64,000 bases of DNA from Poriferisodalis sp022821985 (GCF_965219595.1 NZ_OZ244781.1:2976001-3040000); one strand, 5' to 3'. Numbered from the stretch's first letter, positions 49,115 through 58,281 are shown. Made by a program: numbers and translations. The notes: generated by a model not told the origin, from the sequence alone.

Positions 49115-50887
49115 GTGTCTGACCGAGTCGGGACCTCCAGCGGGGCTGCCTCGTTGAGCGAGTCCTCCAACGGCGGTCGCGACTTCATTCGAGACCAAGT
49201 CGAGACGGACGTGGGTTCGCAGCGTTTCGCAGGCAGGGTTCAGACCCGCTTTCCGCCGGAACCGAACGGGTATCTCCACGTTGGCCACGCCAAGGCGATC
49301 TGCTTGGACTTCACGGTGGCCTCCGAATTCGGAGGCCGCTGCTTTCTGCGCTTTGACGACACGAACCCCGCAACCGAGAGTCCTGAGTACGTCGAGGCCA
49401 TCGTCGACGACGTGAGGTGGCTGGGCTTCGAACCTGACGAGGTTCGCTTTGCCTCGGACTACTTCGAACAGCTCTACGCATGGGCGGAATACCTGATCGA
49501 GCGAGGCCTGGCCTACGTCGACGACCAGGACGCGGAAACCATTTCAGAGGGGCGCGGGGGCTTCGGACAGCCAGGCATCGAAAGCCCCTACCGGGATCGG
49601 GAAGCCCCCGAGAACCTGCGCCTGTTCCGGGAGATGGCCGCCGGTCAGCATCCCGAAGGCAGCAGGGTGCTGCGAGCCCGTGTCGACATGCAGCACGAGA
49701 ACATGCAGATGCGTGACCCGGTGATGTACCGCATCCGCCACGAGCATCACTACCGCAGCGGTGACCGCTGGTGCATCTATCCCACCTACGACTGGGCACA
49801 CGGCCAGAGCGACGCCATCGAAGGCGTCACACATTCGCTGTGCACGCTGGAATTCAGGGACAACCGGGCGCTGTACGACTGGTACTTGGAACACCTGCCC
49901 CTCGCCGAGCTGGGTCATCGGGGCGACCGCCCGCATCAGACTGAATTCGCCCGCCTCGAGTTGACCCACACGATCACCTCCAAGCGAATCCTTCGCCGTC
50001 TCGTGGAAGACAGTCATGTGGACGGCTGGGACGATCCCCGGCTGCCCACGCTGCGGGCCCTGCGCAGGCGCGGCTATCCCCCCTCGGCCATCCGGGACTT
50101 CTGCGGCTTCATCGGCGTGGCGCGTACCAACAGCCGGCACGCACCCGAGCTGCTCGAATCATTCGTGCGCACCGAGCTGAACGCCACCGCGCCTCGACGG
50201 ATGGCCGTGCTGCGCCCGCTGAAGCTGGTGATCACCAACTGGCCGACCGACGATGACGGGGAGCCTCTCGTCGAGTACCGGGAAGCTGTCAACAACCCTG
50301 AGGATCCGTCGGCGGGCACCCGGCAGGTGCCCTTCAGCGGCACATTGTGGATCGAGCAGGACGATTTCCGGCTGGAACCACCGCCCAAGTACTTCCGACT
50401 GACGCCTGGGCGCGAGGTGCGACTGCGCGCCGGCTATTTCGTTCGCTGTACCGACGTGGTGACCGACCCCGATGGAAACGTCACCGAGGTTCGCTGCACC
50501 TATGACCCCGAGACCTCTGGCGGTCAGGCTCCAGACGGTCGCAAGGTCAAGGCGACGATCCACTGGGTCAGTGCCGACCACGCCGTGCCCATCGAGGCGG
50601 CACTGTACGAACGGCTCTTCCACACCGAGCTGCCAGGTGAGCGAACTGGTGATCCGCTCGACGACCTGCACCCGAACTCACGCGAACTCTGTGCCGGGGT
50701 CGCCGAACCCGCGATCGGCGACATCACGCCCGGCCACGTGGTGCAGTTCGAACGCCTCGGCTACTTCTGTGCCGACAGCTCAGGGCCGGACTGTCCCGGC
50801 GCACCGCTCTTCCACCGCACCGTCGGCCTGCGCGATGAGTGGGCCAATATCCAGAAGCGCCAACAACAGCAAGGAATACGACGATGA
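49115..50887 (+). CDS. glnS: Glutaminyl-tRNA synthetase
   Basis: A 590-residue class I synthetase charging tRNA-Gln. The HIGH box is PNGYLHVGHAKAI at about 49-61. IRHEHHYRSGDRWCIYPTYD and THSLCTLEF follow in the catalytic fold, and the KMSKS equivalent is THTITSKRILRRL near 290. Two C-terminal beta-barrels bind the anticodon (TIHWVSADHAVPIEAALYERL). GTG start. Most actinobacteria make Gln-tRNA by amidating Glu-tRNA and lack this gene, so it is notable. The stop overlaps the SDR start by four bases. Confidence 0.93.
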   Translation: MSDRVGTSSGAASLSESSNGGRDFIRDQVETDVGSQRFAGRVQTRFPPEPNGYLHVGHAKAICLDFTVASEFGGRCFLRFDDTNPATESPEYVEAIVDDVRWLGFEPDEVRFASDYFEQLYAWAEYLIERGLAYVDDQDAETISEGRGGFGQPGIESPYRDREAPENLRLFREMAAGQHPEGSRVLRARVDMQHENMQMRDPVMYRIRHEHHYRSGDRWCIYPTYDWAHGQSDAIEGVTHSLCTLEFRDNRALYDWYLEHLPLAELGHRGDRPHQTEFARLELTHTITSKRILRRLVEDSHVDGWDDPRLPTLRALRRRGYPPSAIRDFCGFIGVARTNSRHAPELLESFVRTELNATAPRRMAVLRPLKLVITNWPTDDDGEPLVEYREAVNNPEDPSAGTRQVPFSGTLWIEQDDFRLEPPPKYFRLTPGREVRLRAGYFVRCTDVVTDPDGNVTEVRCTYDPETSGGQAPDGRKVKATIHWVSADHAVPIEAALYERLFHTELPGERTGDPLDDLHPNSRELCAGVAEPAIGDITPGHVVQFERLGYFCADSSGPDCPGAPLFHRTVGLRDEWANIQKRQQQQGIRR

Positions 50888-51627
50888 ACAACGGCGTGGC
50901 CATCATCACCGGCGGCGGTACCGGCATCGGCCGGGCGTGTGCTCTCGCACTCTCGGACGCCGGCTGGAAGACAGTCGTGTGCGGCCGCCGCCGAGAACTG
51001 CTCGACGAGGTGGCGGCTCAATGCGCTGCTGACGCACTCGCCGTGACAGCGGATGTGTCGAATCCCTCTGACGTGGACGCCTTGTTCGCCGCCGCCGTCG
51101 AACAGTTCGGTCGTGTGGACCTGCTGTTCAACAACGCCGGCATGGGTACCCGCCCGGTGCCGGTGGACGAGCTGCCGATCGACGACTGGATCGCCACGGT
51201 CGGGGTGAACCTGACCGGTTCGTGGCTGTGCGCCCGCGCCGCGTTCGCGCAGATGAAGCGCCAGCAGCCCTCCGGCGGTCGCATCATCAACAACGGATCA
51301 GTGTCGGCACAGACGCCACGGCCGAACTCGTCGCCGTACACGGCAACGAAACATGCGATCACTGGGCTCACCAAGGCCCTGTCGCTGGAGGGACGGGATC
51401 ACGGCATCACCGTCGGCCAGATCGACATCGGCAATGCCGAGTCGCCCCTGACGGCCCCGATGGCCACGGGCGTCCCCCAAGCCGACGGCAGCATCCGTGC
51501 CGAACCGCTCATGGACGTCGACGACGTAGCCCGTGCAGTGCTGTACATGGCGGAACTGCCCGCCGACACCAACGTGCTCACCATGACCGTGATGGCCAAC
51601 AACATGCCCCTCGTCGGCCGCGGCTAA
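50884..51627 (+). CDS. Short-chain dehydrogenase/reductase
   Basis: A 247-residue classical SDR, NAD(P)-dependent. The cofactor motif is TGGGTGIGRA near residue 9, the structural NNAG box follows near 80, and the active site has Ser near 139 and Tyr152-Lys156 in YTATK. It overlaps the glnS stop by four bases (ATGA). The substrate is unknown. Confidence 0.88.
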   Translation: MNNGVAIITGGGTGIGRACALALSDAGWKTVVCGRRRELLDEVAAQCAADALAVTADVSNPSDVDALFAAAVEQFGRVDLLFNNAGMGTRPVPVDELPIDDWIATVGVNLTGSWLCARAAFAQMKRQQPSGGRIINNGSVSAQTPRPNSSPYTATKHAITGLTKALSLEGRDHGITVGQIDIGNAESPLTAPMATGVPQADGSIRAEPLMDVDDVARAVLYMAELPADTNVLTMTVMANNMPLVGRG

Positions 51628-51651
51628 CTCCTTTTTCCTAGGCTGCGCGGC

Positions 51652-52539
51652 ATGAAGTTCGGATACCTGACAGGCAATCACCACGGCGGCATCGACCCAG
51701 GCGACCTGGCGCAAGAACTCGAAGAACGGGGCTTCGCATCGGTGTGGTACCCCGAGCACACCCACATCCCGACCTCCCGCGAGAGCCCTTATCCGAACGG
51801 CGGCCAGCTCCCCGGCACCTACTTCCACATGATGGACCCGTTCGTCTCCATCGGCGTCGCCGCTGCACGGACCAGCCAGATCACGCTCGGCACCGGCATC
51901 TGCCTCATCCTTCAGCACGACCTCATCGACCTCGCACGCACCGTCGCCAGCGCCGACGCTCTGGCCAGCGGCCGTGTGGTGCTGGGCGTCGGCGTCGGAT
52001 GGAACAAGGAGGAACTAGCCGACCATCGCCCCGACATGCCCTTCAGCCGCCGCTACGGCGCCATGCGCGAGCGCATCGCTGCAATGCGCTCGATCTGGGC
52101 CGACGATCCCGTGCCTGCCTTCGAGGGCGAGTGGGACAGCTACAGCGAGTCGTGGATCTACCCAAAACCCACCAACGGCACCGTGCCCATCGCACTCGGC
52201 AACGCCGGCCCGCTGGGCATCCAGCATGCGGCGGAATACGCCGACGAATGGGCGCCCATCGACGTGGGGGTCATGAACACCACTGGCAAGCCCGACGTGC
52301 TCGGCGGCATCGAACGATTCCGCCGTCTCGCTGCCGAAGCGGGGCGCGAGAACGCCGACGACATCCCGATCACGCTCTACATCTGGGGCCGGCCCCGCAT
52401 GGACCGGCTGGAGTCCTACGCCGAAGCCGGCGTCAGCCAGTTCATTCTCACGCCCGTCAACTTCGACCTGCCCTCAGCCGACGAAACCCTGCAGTACCTC
52501 GACGAACTCGCCCCCACCCTCGCCGCGTTCAAAAACTAG
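51652..52539 (+). CDS. LLM-class (F420-type) oxidoreductase
   Basis: A 295-residue luciferase-like monooxygenase-fold enzyme of the TIGR03619-type group usually assigned to coenzyme F420. Features are FASVWYPEHTHIPTS near residue 27, GTGICLILQHDLIDLARTVA near 81, LGVGVGWNKEEL near 108 and the C-terminal VSQFILTP. It is downstream of the SDR gene on the same strand (24 bases between them). F420 rather than FMN use is a family-based inference. The substrate is unknown. Confidence 0.85.
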   Translation: MKFGYLTGNHHGGIDPGDLAQELEERGFASVWYPEHTHIPTSRESPYPNGGQLPGTYFHMMDPFVSIGVAAARTSQITLGTGICLILQHDLIDLARTVASADALASGRVVLGVGVGWNKEELADHRPDMPFSRRYGAMRERIAAMRSIWADDPVPAFEGEWDSYSESWIYPKPTNGTVPIALGNAGPLGIQHAAEYADEWAPIDVGVMNTTGKPDVLGGIERFRRLAAEAGRENADDIPITLYIWGRPRMDRLESYAEAGVSQFILTPVNFDLPSADETLQYLDELAPTLAAFKN

Positions 52540-52575
52540 GTCTTGCTGGGGTGCTCGCCGGAGTACAGTGACCGA

Positions 52576-52640
52576 AGAGGCCAGCCTCAACCGGGTGGCC
52601 GAGTCTGAGATGGCGCTTCACCCGGAGAGGCTGGCCCTCT
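52576..52640. other. Long nested hairpin between convergent genes
   Basis: A 65-base inverted structure between the LLM and thiolase genes. The outer arms AGAGGCCAGCCTC (52576-52588) and GAGGCTGGCCCTCT (52627-52640) pair with one bulged base. An inner 7-bp stem pairs CCGGGTG (52591-52597) with CACCCGG (52619-52625), and a small GCC/GGC stem lies inside. No T-run flanks it on either strand, so it is not a textbook terminator. It could be a bidirectional transcription stop or a small structured RNA. Confidence 0.6.
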
Positions 52641-52723
52641 CGCGAGCGTAATGACGCCCTCACGCTGACACCCAGTGAATTTCGCTGGATTTCGCACAGG
52701 CCAGTGGGTCTGCTCGCATGGGG

Positions 52724-53935
52724 CTAGAGGCCGGAGCGCTCCAGGATGTGCACGCCGCAGCTGGAGCCGAGGCCGATCACGTGCGCCAGGCCGACCTTGG
52801 CGTCGGGCACCTGGCGGTCACCGGCCTCGCCACGGACGTGCGTGGCAACCTCGAACAGGTTGGCTACGCCGGTGGCGCCGATGGGGTGCCCCTTCGACAG
52901 CAGACCGCCCGACACGTTCACCGGGATCTCCCCGTCGCGCCACGGGCCGCCCTTGTCGATCCACTCGCCGGCGCCGCCGGGTTCGCACAGCCGCAGGTTG
53001 TCGTAGTGCCGCAACTCGGCGGTTGCGAAGCAGTCATGCAGCTCCACCAAGTCGAGATCGGCAGGATCCACGCCCGAATCCTCGTATGCCGCGTCAGCGG
53101 CGTTGCGAGTGAGCGTGTTGACATCAGGCTGCACCTGGCAACCCTCGGTCCAAGGATCTGAGGTGAGCACCGAAGCTGACACCTTGACCGCACGCCGCTG
53201 CTGTTCACGCGGCAGCGTCTTCAGCTTCTCGTCGGAGACCAGCACGACTGCTGCCGAGCCATCGCCGGTCGGGCAGCACATCAGCAGGGTGTTCGGGTAG
53301 GCGATCACCTCGGAACTCATGACCTCGTCGAGCGTGAACGCCTTGCGATATTGCGCCAGCGGGTTCAGCGTGGAGTGCTCGTGATTCTTCTGCGCCACTT
53401 TGGCGAACTGCTCGAAACCCACGCCGTCGTTCTCGTAGGCGTACTCCATGCCAGCCTGGGCAAACACGCCGGGCATCATGTTGGTGCCGAGACGCCCCTC
53501 GACGCCGACGACGGAGCCGAAGCGGCCCTTGCGCTCGAAGACCTGCTTGTCGGAGCGGGCAGCGCGATCGGCACCGAGCATGCCCATCTTGCCCATCTGC
53601 TCGACGCCGACCGCCAGGCCCATCTGGGCCTCGCCGGCCTTGATCGCCATCATCACCGTGCGGACCGCCGTCGCCCCCGTTGCGCAGGCGTTGGCCACGT
53701 TGTACACGGGAATGCCGGTCTGGCCGAGCTGCTTCTGGAGACGCTGGCCGACGCCGCCGTTGGCCTCGTACAGGCATCCGGCGGCGAGCACGTCCATCTC
53801 GGCCATGGTCACCCCGCCATCGTCGAGTGCACCGAGCGAGGCCTCAGCAGCTAGGTCGATGAGGTCTTTGTCGGCATAACGGCCGAACTTGGTCATGGAG
53901 GTGCCGAGAATCCACACCGGGTCTTGGTTGCTCAT
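52724..53935 (-). CDS. SCP-x-type thiolase/lipid-transfer family protein
   Basis: A 403-residue thiolase-fold protein. The nucleophile Cys is in NVANACATGA near residue 85, the HDCFATAE motif is near 300 and GHPIGATG near 354; all three active-site blocks are present, so catalysis is expected. It belongs to the SCP-x/lipid-transfer branch, which acts on branched or steroid side-chain acyl-CoAs. The Zn-ribbon OB-fold protein upstream on the same strand is the usual partner of this thiolase branch. Confidence 0.88.
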   Translation of the reverse strand: MSNQDPVWILGTSMTKFGRYADKDLIDLAAEASLGALDDGGVTMAEMDVLAAGCLYEANGGVGQRLQKQLGQTGIPVYNVANACATGATAVRTVMMAIKAGEAQMGLAVGVEQMGKMGMLGADRAARSDKQVFERKGRFGSVVGVEGRLGTNMMPGVFAQAGMEYAYENDGVGFEQFAKVAQKNHEHSTLNPLAQYRKAFTLDEVMSSEVIAYPNTLLMCCPTGDGSAAVVLVSDEKLKTLPREQQRRAVKVSASVLTSDPWTEGCQVQPDVNTLTRNAADAAYEDSGVDPADLDLVELHDCFATAELRHYDNLRLCEPGGAGEWIDKGGPWRDGEIPVNVSGGLLSKGHPIGATGVANLFEVATHVRGEAGDRQVPDAKVGLAHVIGLGSSCGVHILERSGL

Positions 53936-54007
53936 GGGTGCTCCCTATTCATGAGGCGGGTCTGTCGCTTGTCGGTTGGCAGGGTCGGGCGGGTGGGGAA
54001 TGCAGGC

Positions 54008-54439
54008 TCAGGCCGCCTCGGGCTCGTAGCCGAAGGCGACGGCTTCGTTGCCGTCGTCGTCGGTGGCAGTGACGTAGGTGGCAAGGCGCACACGCATGCC
54101 GAGACTCACGTTGGAAGGCGTGGGTTCGATATTGATGATGTTGCTCTTGACTCGGCCGCCCCCGTCCAGATCGACGACAGCGGAGATATAGGGCGCCGGC
54201 ACGCCCCGGGCAGCACGATGCACGATGGTGAAGGTCCGCACTGCGCCGGTGTTGGCGAGCCGCCCAGTCGAGAAGTCGCGTGCCCCGCAGGCGGCGCAGG
54301 CATTTCGCCGGTCGAAGTAGGTGGCCCCGCATGCATCGCAGACATAGGCGACCAGGTGCGGGTCGTCGCCGAGCTTGAGGTATTCCACCATCGCCATCTG
54401 CTTCGGCCCGATCTCATCTGGCGCAGTCTCATCGCCCAC
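54008..54439 (-). CDS. Zn-ribbon OB-fold (DUF35) protein
   Basis: A 143-residue acyl-CoA-associated protein. Its rubredoxin-like zinc ribbon uses Cys34, Cys37, Cys48 and Cys51 (CDACG ... CAACG), followed by an OB-fold with TFTIVHRAARGVPAPY. I chose GTG 54439, with GGGAGGA upstream. In the same family, members form complexes with thiolases or hydratases; the thiolase gene begins 72 bases downstream, supporting such a pair. Confidence 0.87.
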   Translation of the reverse strand: MGDETAPDEIGPKQMAMVEYLKLGDDPHLVAYVCDACGATYFDRRNACAACGARDFSTGRLANTGAVRTFTIVHRAARGVPAPYISAVVDLDGGGRVKSNIINIEPTPSNVSLGMRVRLATYVTATDDDGNEAVAFGYEPEAA

Positions 54440-54562
54440 GTCAGTGTTCCTCCCGGGTCGGGATCGGCGCGGCCGACCGGTGTTCGATGACCGTTCCCGC
54501 AGCAACTTACCAGCGGCTCACCGGCAGACGCCTGTTCCTGAGGCTGAGCGGCAAGGCGGCAC

Positions 54563-55231
54563 TCAACCGCCGGTCCAGCGGCCCCAGTGCACCAACGGGC
54601 GGTGGTCCGCTGCCGCCGCTTCGCCCGGCTCGTCGATGATCAGCGGGCGGCGGGGCCTGTCCTGACTCGCCGCCGGACCGCTGGACGCCTCGGCCACCCG
54701 ATCGGGCCAGCCCAGTGCCACGACGCCGATCGGCTCGTGCGCCGGCGGCACACCGAGAGCCGCTGCCACGGCTGCAGCGTGTTCGAACATGCCGAAGAAC
54801 AGCACCCCGAGACCTTCGTCGAGCGCGGCATACTGCAGCGCGAGCGCCGCGAACGCCGCATCCACAGTCCAGTACGGCGTCGACCAGGCCTCCGTGCCCG
54901 AGCCCAGTCCGGAGCGCTCCTTGTCGGGTTCGCCGTAGCGGTCGATGTACGCGTGCGGGTCGGCCCACAGCGTGATGAGAGCCGGGCAGGCCAGCAACCC
55001 GTCCCAGCGAAAGCGCTCGCGACGGTCCGGGGGCAGGGTGGTGTCCCAGTAACGAGCCGTCTCGCCAGGGCCGCGGAGCACAACAAAGTCGAAGCCCTGC
55101 GTGTTGCCGGCTGAAGGGACACGGCGGGCGGTATCGAGGATCCGCTCGAGCAGGCCGTCATCGATCCGATCCGGCAGGAAGTGCCGGGTCATCCTGCGGC
55201 GACGGGCGAGTTCGCTGAATCCAGAGTTCAC
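54563..55231 (-). CDS. Nitroreductase-family protein
   Basis: A 222-residue FMN-dependent nitroreductase-fold protein. The N-terminal RRRMTRHFLPDRIDDGLLERIL and RRVPSAGNTQGFDFVVL blocks form the FMN site, and the C-terminal half has WTVDAAFAALALQYAALDEGLG and PIGVVALGWPD. GTG start with GGGGGGAG nine bases upstream. Members reduce nitro groups, flavins or F420-linked substrates, or act in cofactor breakdown; the specific role is unknown. Confidence 0.85.
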   Translation of the reverse strand: MNSGFSELARRRRMTRHFLPDRIDDGLLERILDTARRVPSAGNTQGFDFVVLRGPGETARYWDTTLPPDRRERFRWDGLLACPALITLWADPHAYIDRYGEPDKERSGLGSGTEAWSTPYWTVDAAFAALALQYAALDEGLGVLFFGMFEHAAAVAAALGVPPAHEPIGVVALGWPDRVAEASSGPAASQDRPRRPLIIDEPGEAAAADHRPLVHWGRWTGG

Positions 55232-55277
55232 CAGCGCACACTCCCCCCGCAGAGGCTGAGCCGATGAGCTGCGAGTG

Positions 55278-55943
55278 CTACAGCAGCTTCGCGAGATCTT
55301 CCCGGCTGGCCCAGCCGAAAGCGATCAGTGCATCGCCGTTGGCCGTATCGAAGCCGTCAAACAGGCCGATCATCGCCGGATCAAGCTTCTCAGGCCGCGG
55401 TGCCGTGTGGTTCAGCACGAATGAGGGCCCGCCGTCGCCATACACCTTGAACTCTCGCGCCTTGTATTCGCCCTGCACGTCGAAACGCTTGGCCAGGCGC
55501 CGCCCCCAGGCACGGTCCTCGCCGTTGGGCTCGTAGCCGGGGCGGGGCACCACCCGATCAAGCGGTTTGAAGGCCGTGAACGCGGCTGCGTCGGCCATCT
55601 GGCAGGCCACCAGCACGTCCTCGTCGGGGAAAGCCAGCACGGCGCGCCGCAGCTGGTCGGTCATCATCGCCCGCAGCGCACTGTCGCGGCGAGCCGAACG
55701 CCGTGTGGCGCCGGCGCCCATCAGCACCGTCGGGTCTCCGCCAACCCGCTCAAGCGTGCAGAAGCCGTACGCAGAGAGCTTGGCGCCATCTCGCACATGG
55801 GTGATGAGCACCCATGCATCGCGTTGCTTGGACAGGTGGCCGACGTCGAAGTGAACATTCTCGCCGGTAACCAGCTCGGCCATCTCGGAGATCTCAGCAT
55901 CGCTGAGTGCCGTGCAGTCCTTTGTCTCAACCTCGAGCGCCAT
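55278..55943 (-). CDS. Uncharacterised protein, possible GNAT-like fold
   Basis: A 221-residue protein of no family I can name. It starts MALEVETKDCTALSDAEISE, and the centre alternates strands and helices (WVLITHVRDGAKLSAYGFCT, RRDSALRAMMTDQLRRAVLAF, DVLVACQMADAAAFTAF) in an order reminiscent of acetyltransferases. No clear acetyl-CoA pyrophosphate loop is seen. I chose ATG 55943; the frame extends upstream through a low-complexity stretch. It is on the same strand as, and downstream of, the proteasome activator gene, about 100 bases away. Confidence 0.68.
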   Translation of the reverse strand: MALEVETKDCTALSDAEISEMAELVTGENVHFDVGHLSKQRDAWVLITHVRDGAKLSAYGFCTLERVGGDPTVLMGAGATRRSARRDSALRAMMTDQLRRAVLAFPDEDVLVACQMADAAAFTAFKPLDRVVPRPGYEPNGEDRAWGRRLAKRFDVQGEYKAREFKVYGDGGPSFVLNHTAPRPEKLDPAMIGLFDGFDTANGDALIAFGWASREDLAKLL

Positions 55944-56040
55944 GTGATTCTCGCTCCCTGCGATGCTCGCTGGCCGATCCCCCGGTGCCGGCCAGCTGAT
56001 TCCTTTGGCTATTGCATTGGTTATTGCATGCGGTGATTGC

Positions 56041-56565
56041 TCACAGATAGACACCGCCCCGACCCGCCGCAGGCGAGCTTTGGGGCTGCCCGCCGGCTTC
56101 GAGTGCATTGCTGCGCATCGTGCGCAACTGCCGCTCCGCCATCATCTGCTGCGCTGAGACAGCTGCTTGGATGCCGTGGAAGAGCCCTTCGAGCCATCCC
56201 ACCAGCTGAGCCTGGGCGACCCGCAGCTCAGGACCCGACGGGATGTCCTCGTCGAACGGCTGCGCAATCCGATTCAGCTCGTCAGCGAGCGGTTCGGACA
56301 GTGCTGTTGCCAGTTCGTCAACCGACAGGTGATACACGTCGCGCATGCGATCGCGACCCGCTTCGTCGAGCTCCGCGTGGCGGACTTCTTCGAGCAGCTT
56401 GCGAATCATGCCGCCGATGCGCATGAGCTTCGCCGGTTCGGGAACGAAGGCCTCGTCGTCGATGTCGTCTTCCGTGAGTGGTCCGCTCTCCAGCAACTCG
56501 CCCTGTTCTGGGTCTGGAACTGGATGGCCGACCACCAGCAAAATGCTATCTGGCGAGAATTCCAT
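56041..56565 (-). CDS. bpa: Bacterial proteasome activator (Bpa/PafE)
   Basis: A 174-residue ATP-independent activator of the 20S proteasome. The helical core is clearly family-like: EPAKLMRIGGMIRKLLEEVR near residue 43, then LADELNRIAQPFDEDIPSGP and ELRVAQAQLVGWLEGLFHGI near 112-131, where M. tuberculosis PafE has almost the same text. The C-terminus GGVYL ends in a hydrophobic-Tyr-X motif (V172, Y173, L174) that docks into the proteasome alpha ring. This implies a 20S proteasome in the organism; its genes are not in the window. Confidence 0.9.
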   Translation of the reverse strand: MEFSPDSILLVVGHPVPDPEQGELLESGPLTEDDIDDEAFVPEPAKLMRIGGMIRKLLEEVRHAELDEAGRDRMRDVYHLSVDELATALSEPLADELNRIAQPFDEDIPSGPELRVAQAQLVGWLEGLFHGIQAAVSAQQMMAERQLRTMRSNALEAGGQPQSSPAAGRGGVYL

Positions 56566-56639
56566 CCCCGCCGGGCCGCAGTGCTCCCGGCCGCATAAAT
56601 GCTGGGCACACGTTGACCCTGCACTGCCGCCTGGATTGT

Positions 56640-57776
56640 TTAGAGCTGCGCGAACGGCACCAGCATTTCCTCTGCGGTGAGGCCCCCGTGACGGCCGATG
56701 AGTGCGTGGTGGGGCTGGTCCTCGTCGGGCATGGTGAAAGCCTGCAGACCTCTGGGCACGAGCGCGACATCACCGAGCCGGCCCCTGGCGGTCTCGGTGA
56801 CATGACGACCCAGCCACTGTTCGTCGAGTACCTGCTCGACAGGCGCGATCTCTGCAAAACCGGCGTAGCGCTCGCAGGCGGATGCGAGCTCGGATTCGGC
56901 CCCGGCACGGGCGTGCAGCCACAGCAGCCTGGCCTCGCCTGACCAGCCGTCGGTGAGTGCTACGACCTCGGGATCGACCATCACCGGAGGTTCGAGCACC
57001 TCGACGATGCCGTGATCGGCAGTGACGATAAGCGGCACCTCGGTGGGCAGGTCACTCCGCAAGGCGACAGCCAGACGCTCCGCCTCCGCGAGCGCGGAGT
57101 GGTAACGCTCGCCGAGGCCGAACTCGTGAGCGATCTTGTCGACGGTGTCGTAATAGGCGAAGACGAACCGGAGTCCCTCGTCGACGGCACCCCGCACCGC
57201 GGCGACAAATCCGGGCAGGTCGTGCCATCCCCAGAACGTTCCTCCTCGCAGGTGGGCACCGGTGAAGCCACTGTGGCGGAATTCGGCGCGCGTCACGACG
57301 GCCGTGGGCTGGCCGCAGAAGGGTGCGACGGGCTGTAGCTCGTCAGGCGGCAGCGCATCTCGCACATCCCGACCGCCGGCCCGCCAGCGAAGCGCATTGA
57401 GCAGCCCGAGAGGAGTCGCAATGCGGTAACCGACGAGTCCATGCTCACCTGGCGCTGCCCCGGTGGTCAGCGAGGTCATCGCCGTTGCGGTGGTACTGGG
57501 AGCAACAGTGGTGATCGGCGGCGCCGCGTCGCTGGCCGCAGCAAGCGACGGTGCGAGCGATCGATGGCGGCGCAACTGGTGCCAGCCGAGACCATCCACG
57601 ACCAGCAGCACCACCGTGCGTGCTGCTGCAGCAGCATCGCTGACGAGGTCTGCTTCTACGCCGGCGCACAGAGCCGGAGCCGCAGCAGTGACGCAGCGGC
57701 CGTCATACGTCGGCAGCATGCGGTCGAGCGCTAATGGCTCGCTGTCGCCGCTGTGCTCGACGGCGTCGCTCTCCAC
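56640..57776 (-). CDS. Alkaline phosphatase/nucleotide pyrophosphatase-fold enzyme
   Basis: A 378-residue metal-dependent phosphodiesterase-type protein. The first metal Asp is in VVLLVVDGLGW near residue 60, the nucleophile Thr is in VAPSTTATAMTSL near 94, YYDTVDKIAHEFG near 215 gives the Asp/His pair, and TADHGIVEV near 255 the next Asp/His; a final His is near RHGG at 363. This is the actinobacterial alkaline-phosphatase-family arrangement. GTG start; an internal ATG 19 codons later (MLPTYDG) is also possible. The substrate is unknown. Confidence 0.85.
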   Translation of the reverse strand: MESDAVEHSGDSEPLALDRMLPTYDGRCVTAAAPALCAGVEADLVSDAAAAARTVVLLVVDGLGWHQLRRHRSLAPSLAAASDAAPPITTVAPSTTATAMTSLTTGAAPGEHGLVGYRIATPLGLLNALRWRAGGRDVRDALPPDELQPVAPFCGQPTAVVTRAEFRHSGFTGAHLRGGTFWGWHDLPGFVAAVRGAVDEGLRFVFAYYDTVDKIAHEFGLGERYHSALAEAERLAVALRSDLPTEVPLIVTADHGIVEVLEPPVMVDPEVVALTDGWSGEARLLWLHARAGAESELASACERYAGFAEIAPVEQVLDEQWLGRHVTETARGRLGDVALVPRGLQAFTMPDEDQPHHALIGRHGGLTAEEMLVPFAQL

Positions 57777-57824
57777 GGTGCTGACCCTAGGAGGCTGAGC
57801 CGGTGCCGGGGCTACGCTGCCACC

Positions 57825-58277
57825 GTGGCGGTCTCGACGCGGGGAGACTACGCGAGCCGCGCGTTGCTGTCCCTAGCCCTCAACGACAACGGCCGGCCGA
57901 CATCGGTGCGCGATATTGCGGAGCGCACAGGTCTGCCCCAGCCCTACCTGGAGCAGATCCTGCTGGCGCTCAAAGGGGCCGGTCTGGTTCGGTCCAAACG
58001 AGGTGTCGGCGGCGGCTACGTCATGGCTCGCGATCCAGCCGAGATCACGATCGGGATGATCATTCGGGCAGTCGACGGCCCGATCGCACTCGGCGATTTC
58101 GGCCAGCCTCATCAAGATGGTGCGTGCGACCACGAGGGACAGTGCGTCTTGCTGGCGATCTGGGACTCGGTCGGCCATCGCATGCGTGCCGAATTGGACT
58201 CCTACAGCCTCGCTGCAGTGGCCGAGGTCGCCCGGGGCCGCGCGCCGTGGCCCGGGACCACCGACTCAGCCTCTTGA
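57825..58277 (+). CDS. Rrf2-family transcriptional regulator
   Basis: A 150-residue Rrf2 regulator. The winged helix is typical: RGDYASRALLSLAL, then VRDIAERTGLPQPYLEQILL and RSKRGVGGGYVMA at about 18-66. A loop with Cys101 and Cys107 (ACDHEGQC) lies where IscR-like proteins bind an Fe-S cluster; only two Cys are visible, so cluster binding is uncertain. GTG start. It may sense iron-sulfur or redox state. The target genes cannot be read off here. Confidence 0.85.
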   Translation: MAVSTRGDYASRALLSLALNDNGRPTSVRDIAERTGLPQPYLEQILLALKGAGLVRSKRGVGGGYVMARDPAEITIGMIIRAVDGPIALGDFGQPHQDGACDHEGQCVLLAIWDSVGHRMRAELDSYSLAAVAEVARGRAPWPGTTDSAS

Positions 58278-58281
58278 CGCT

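Noticed and set aside
52576..52640. tRNA gene
   Set aside because: A D-arm-like GGTGGCCGAGT string is present, but there is no acceptor stem, anticodon arm or TTCRA T-loop in register.
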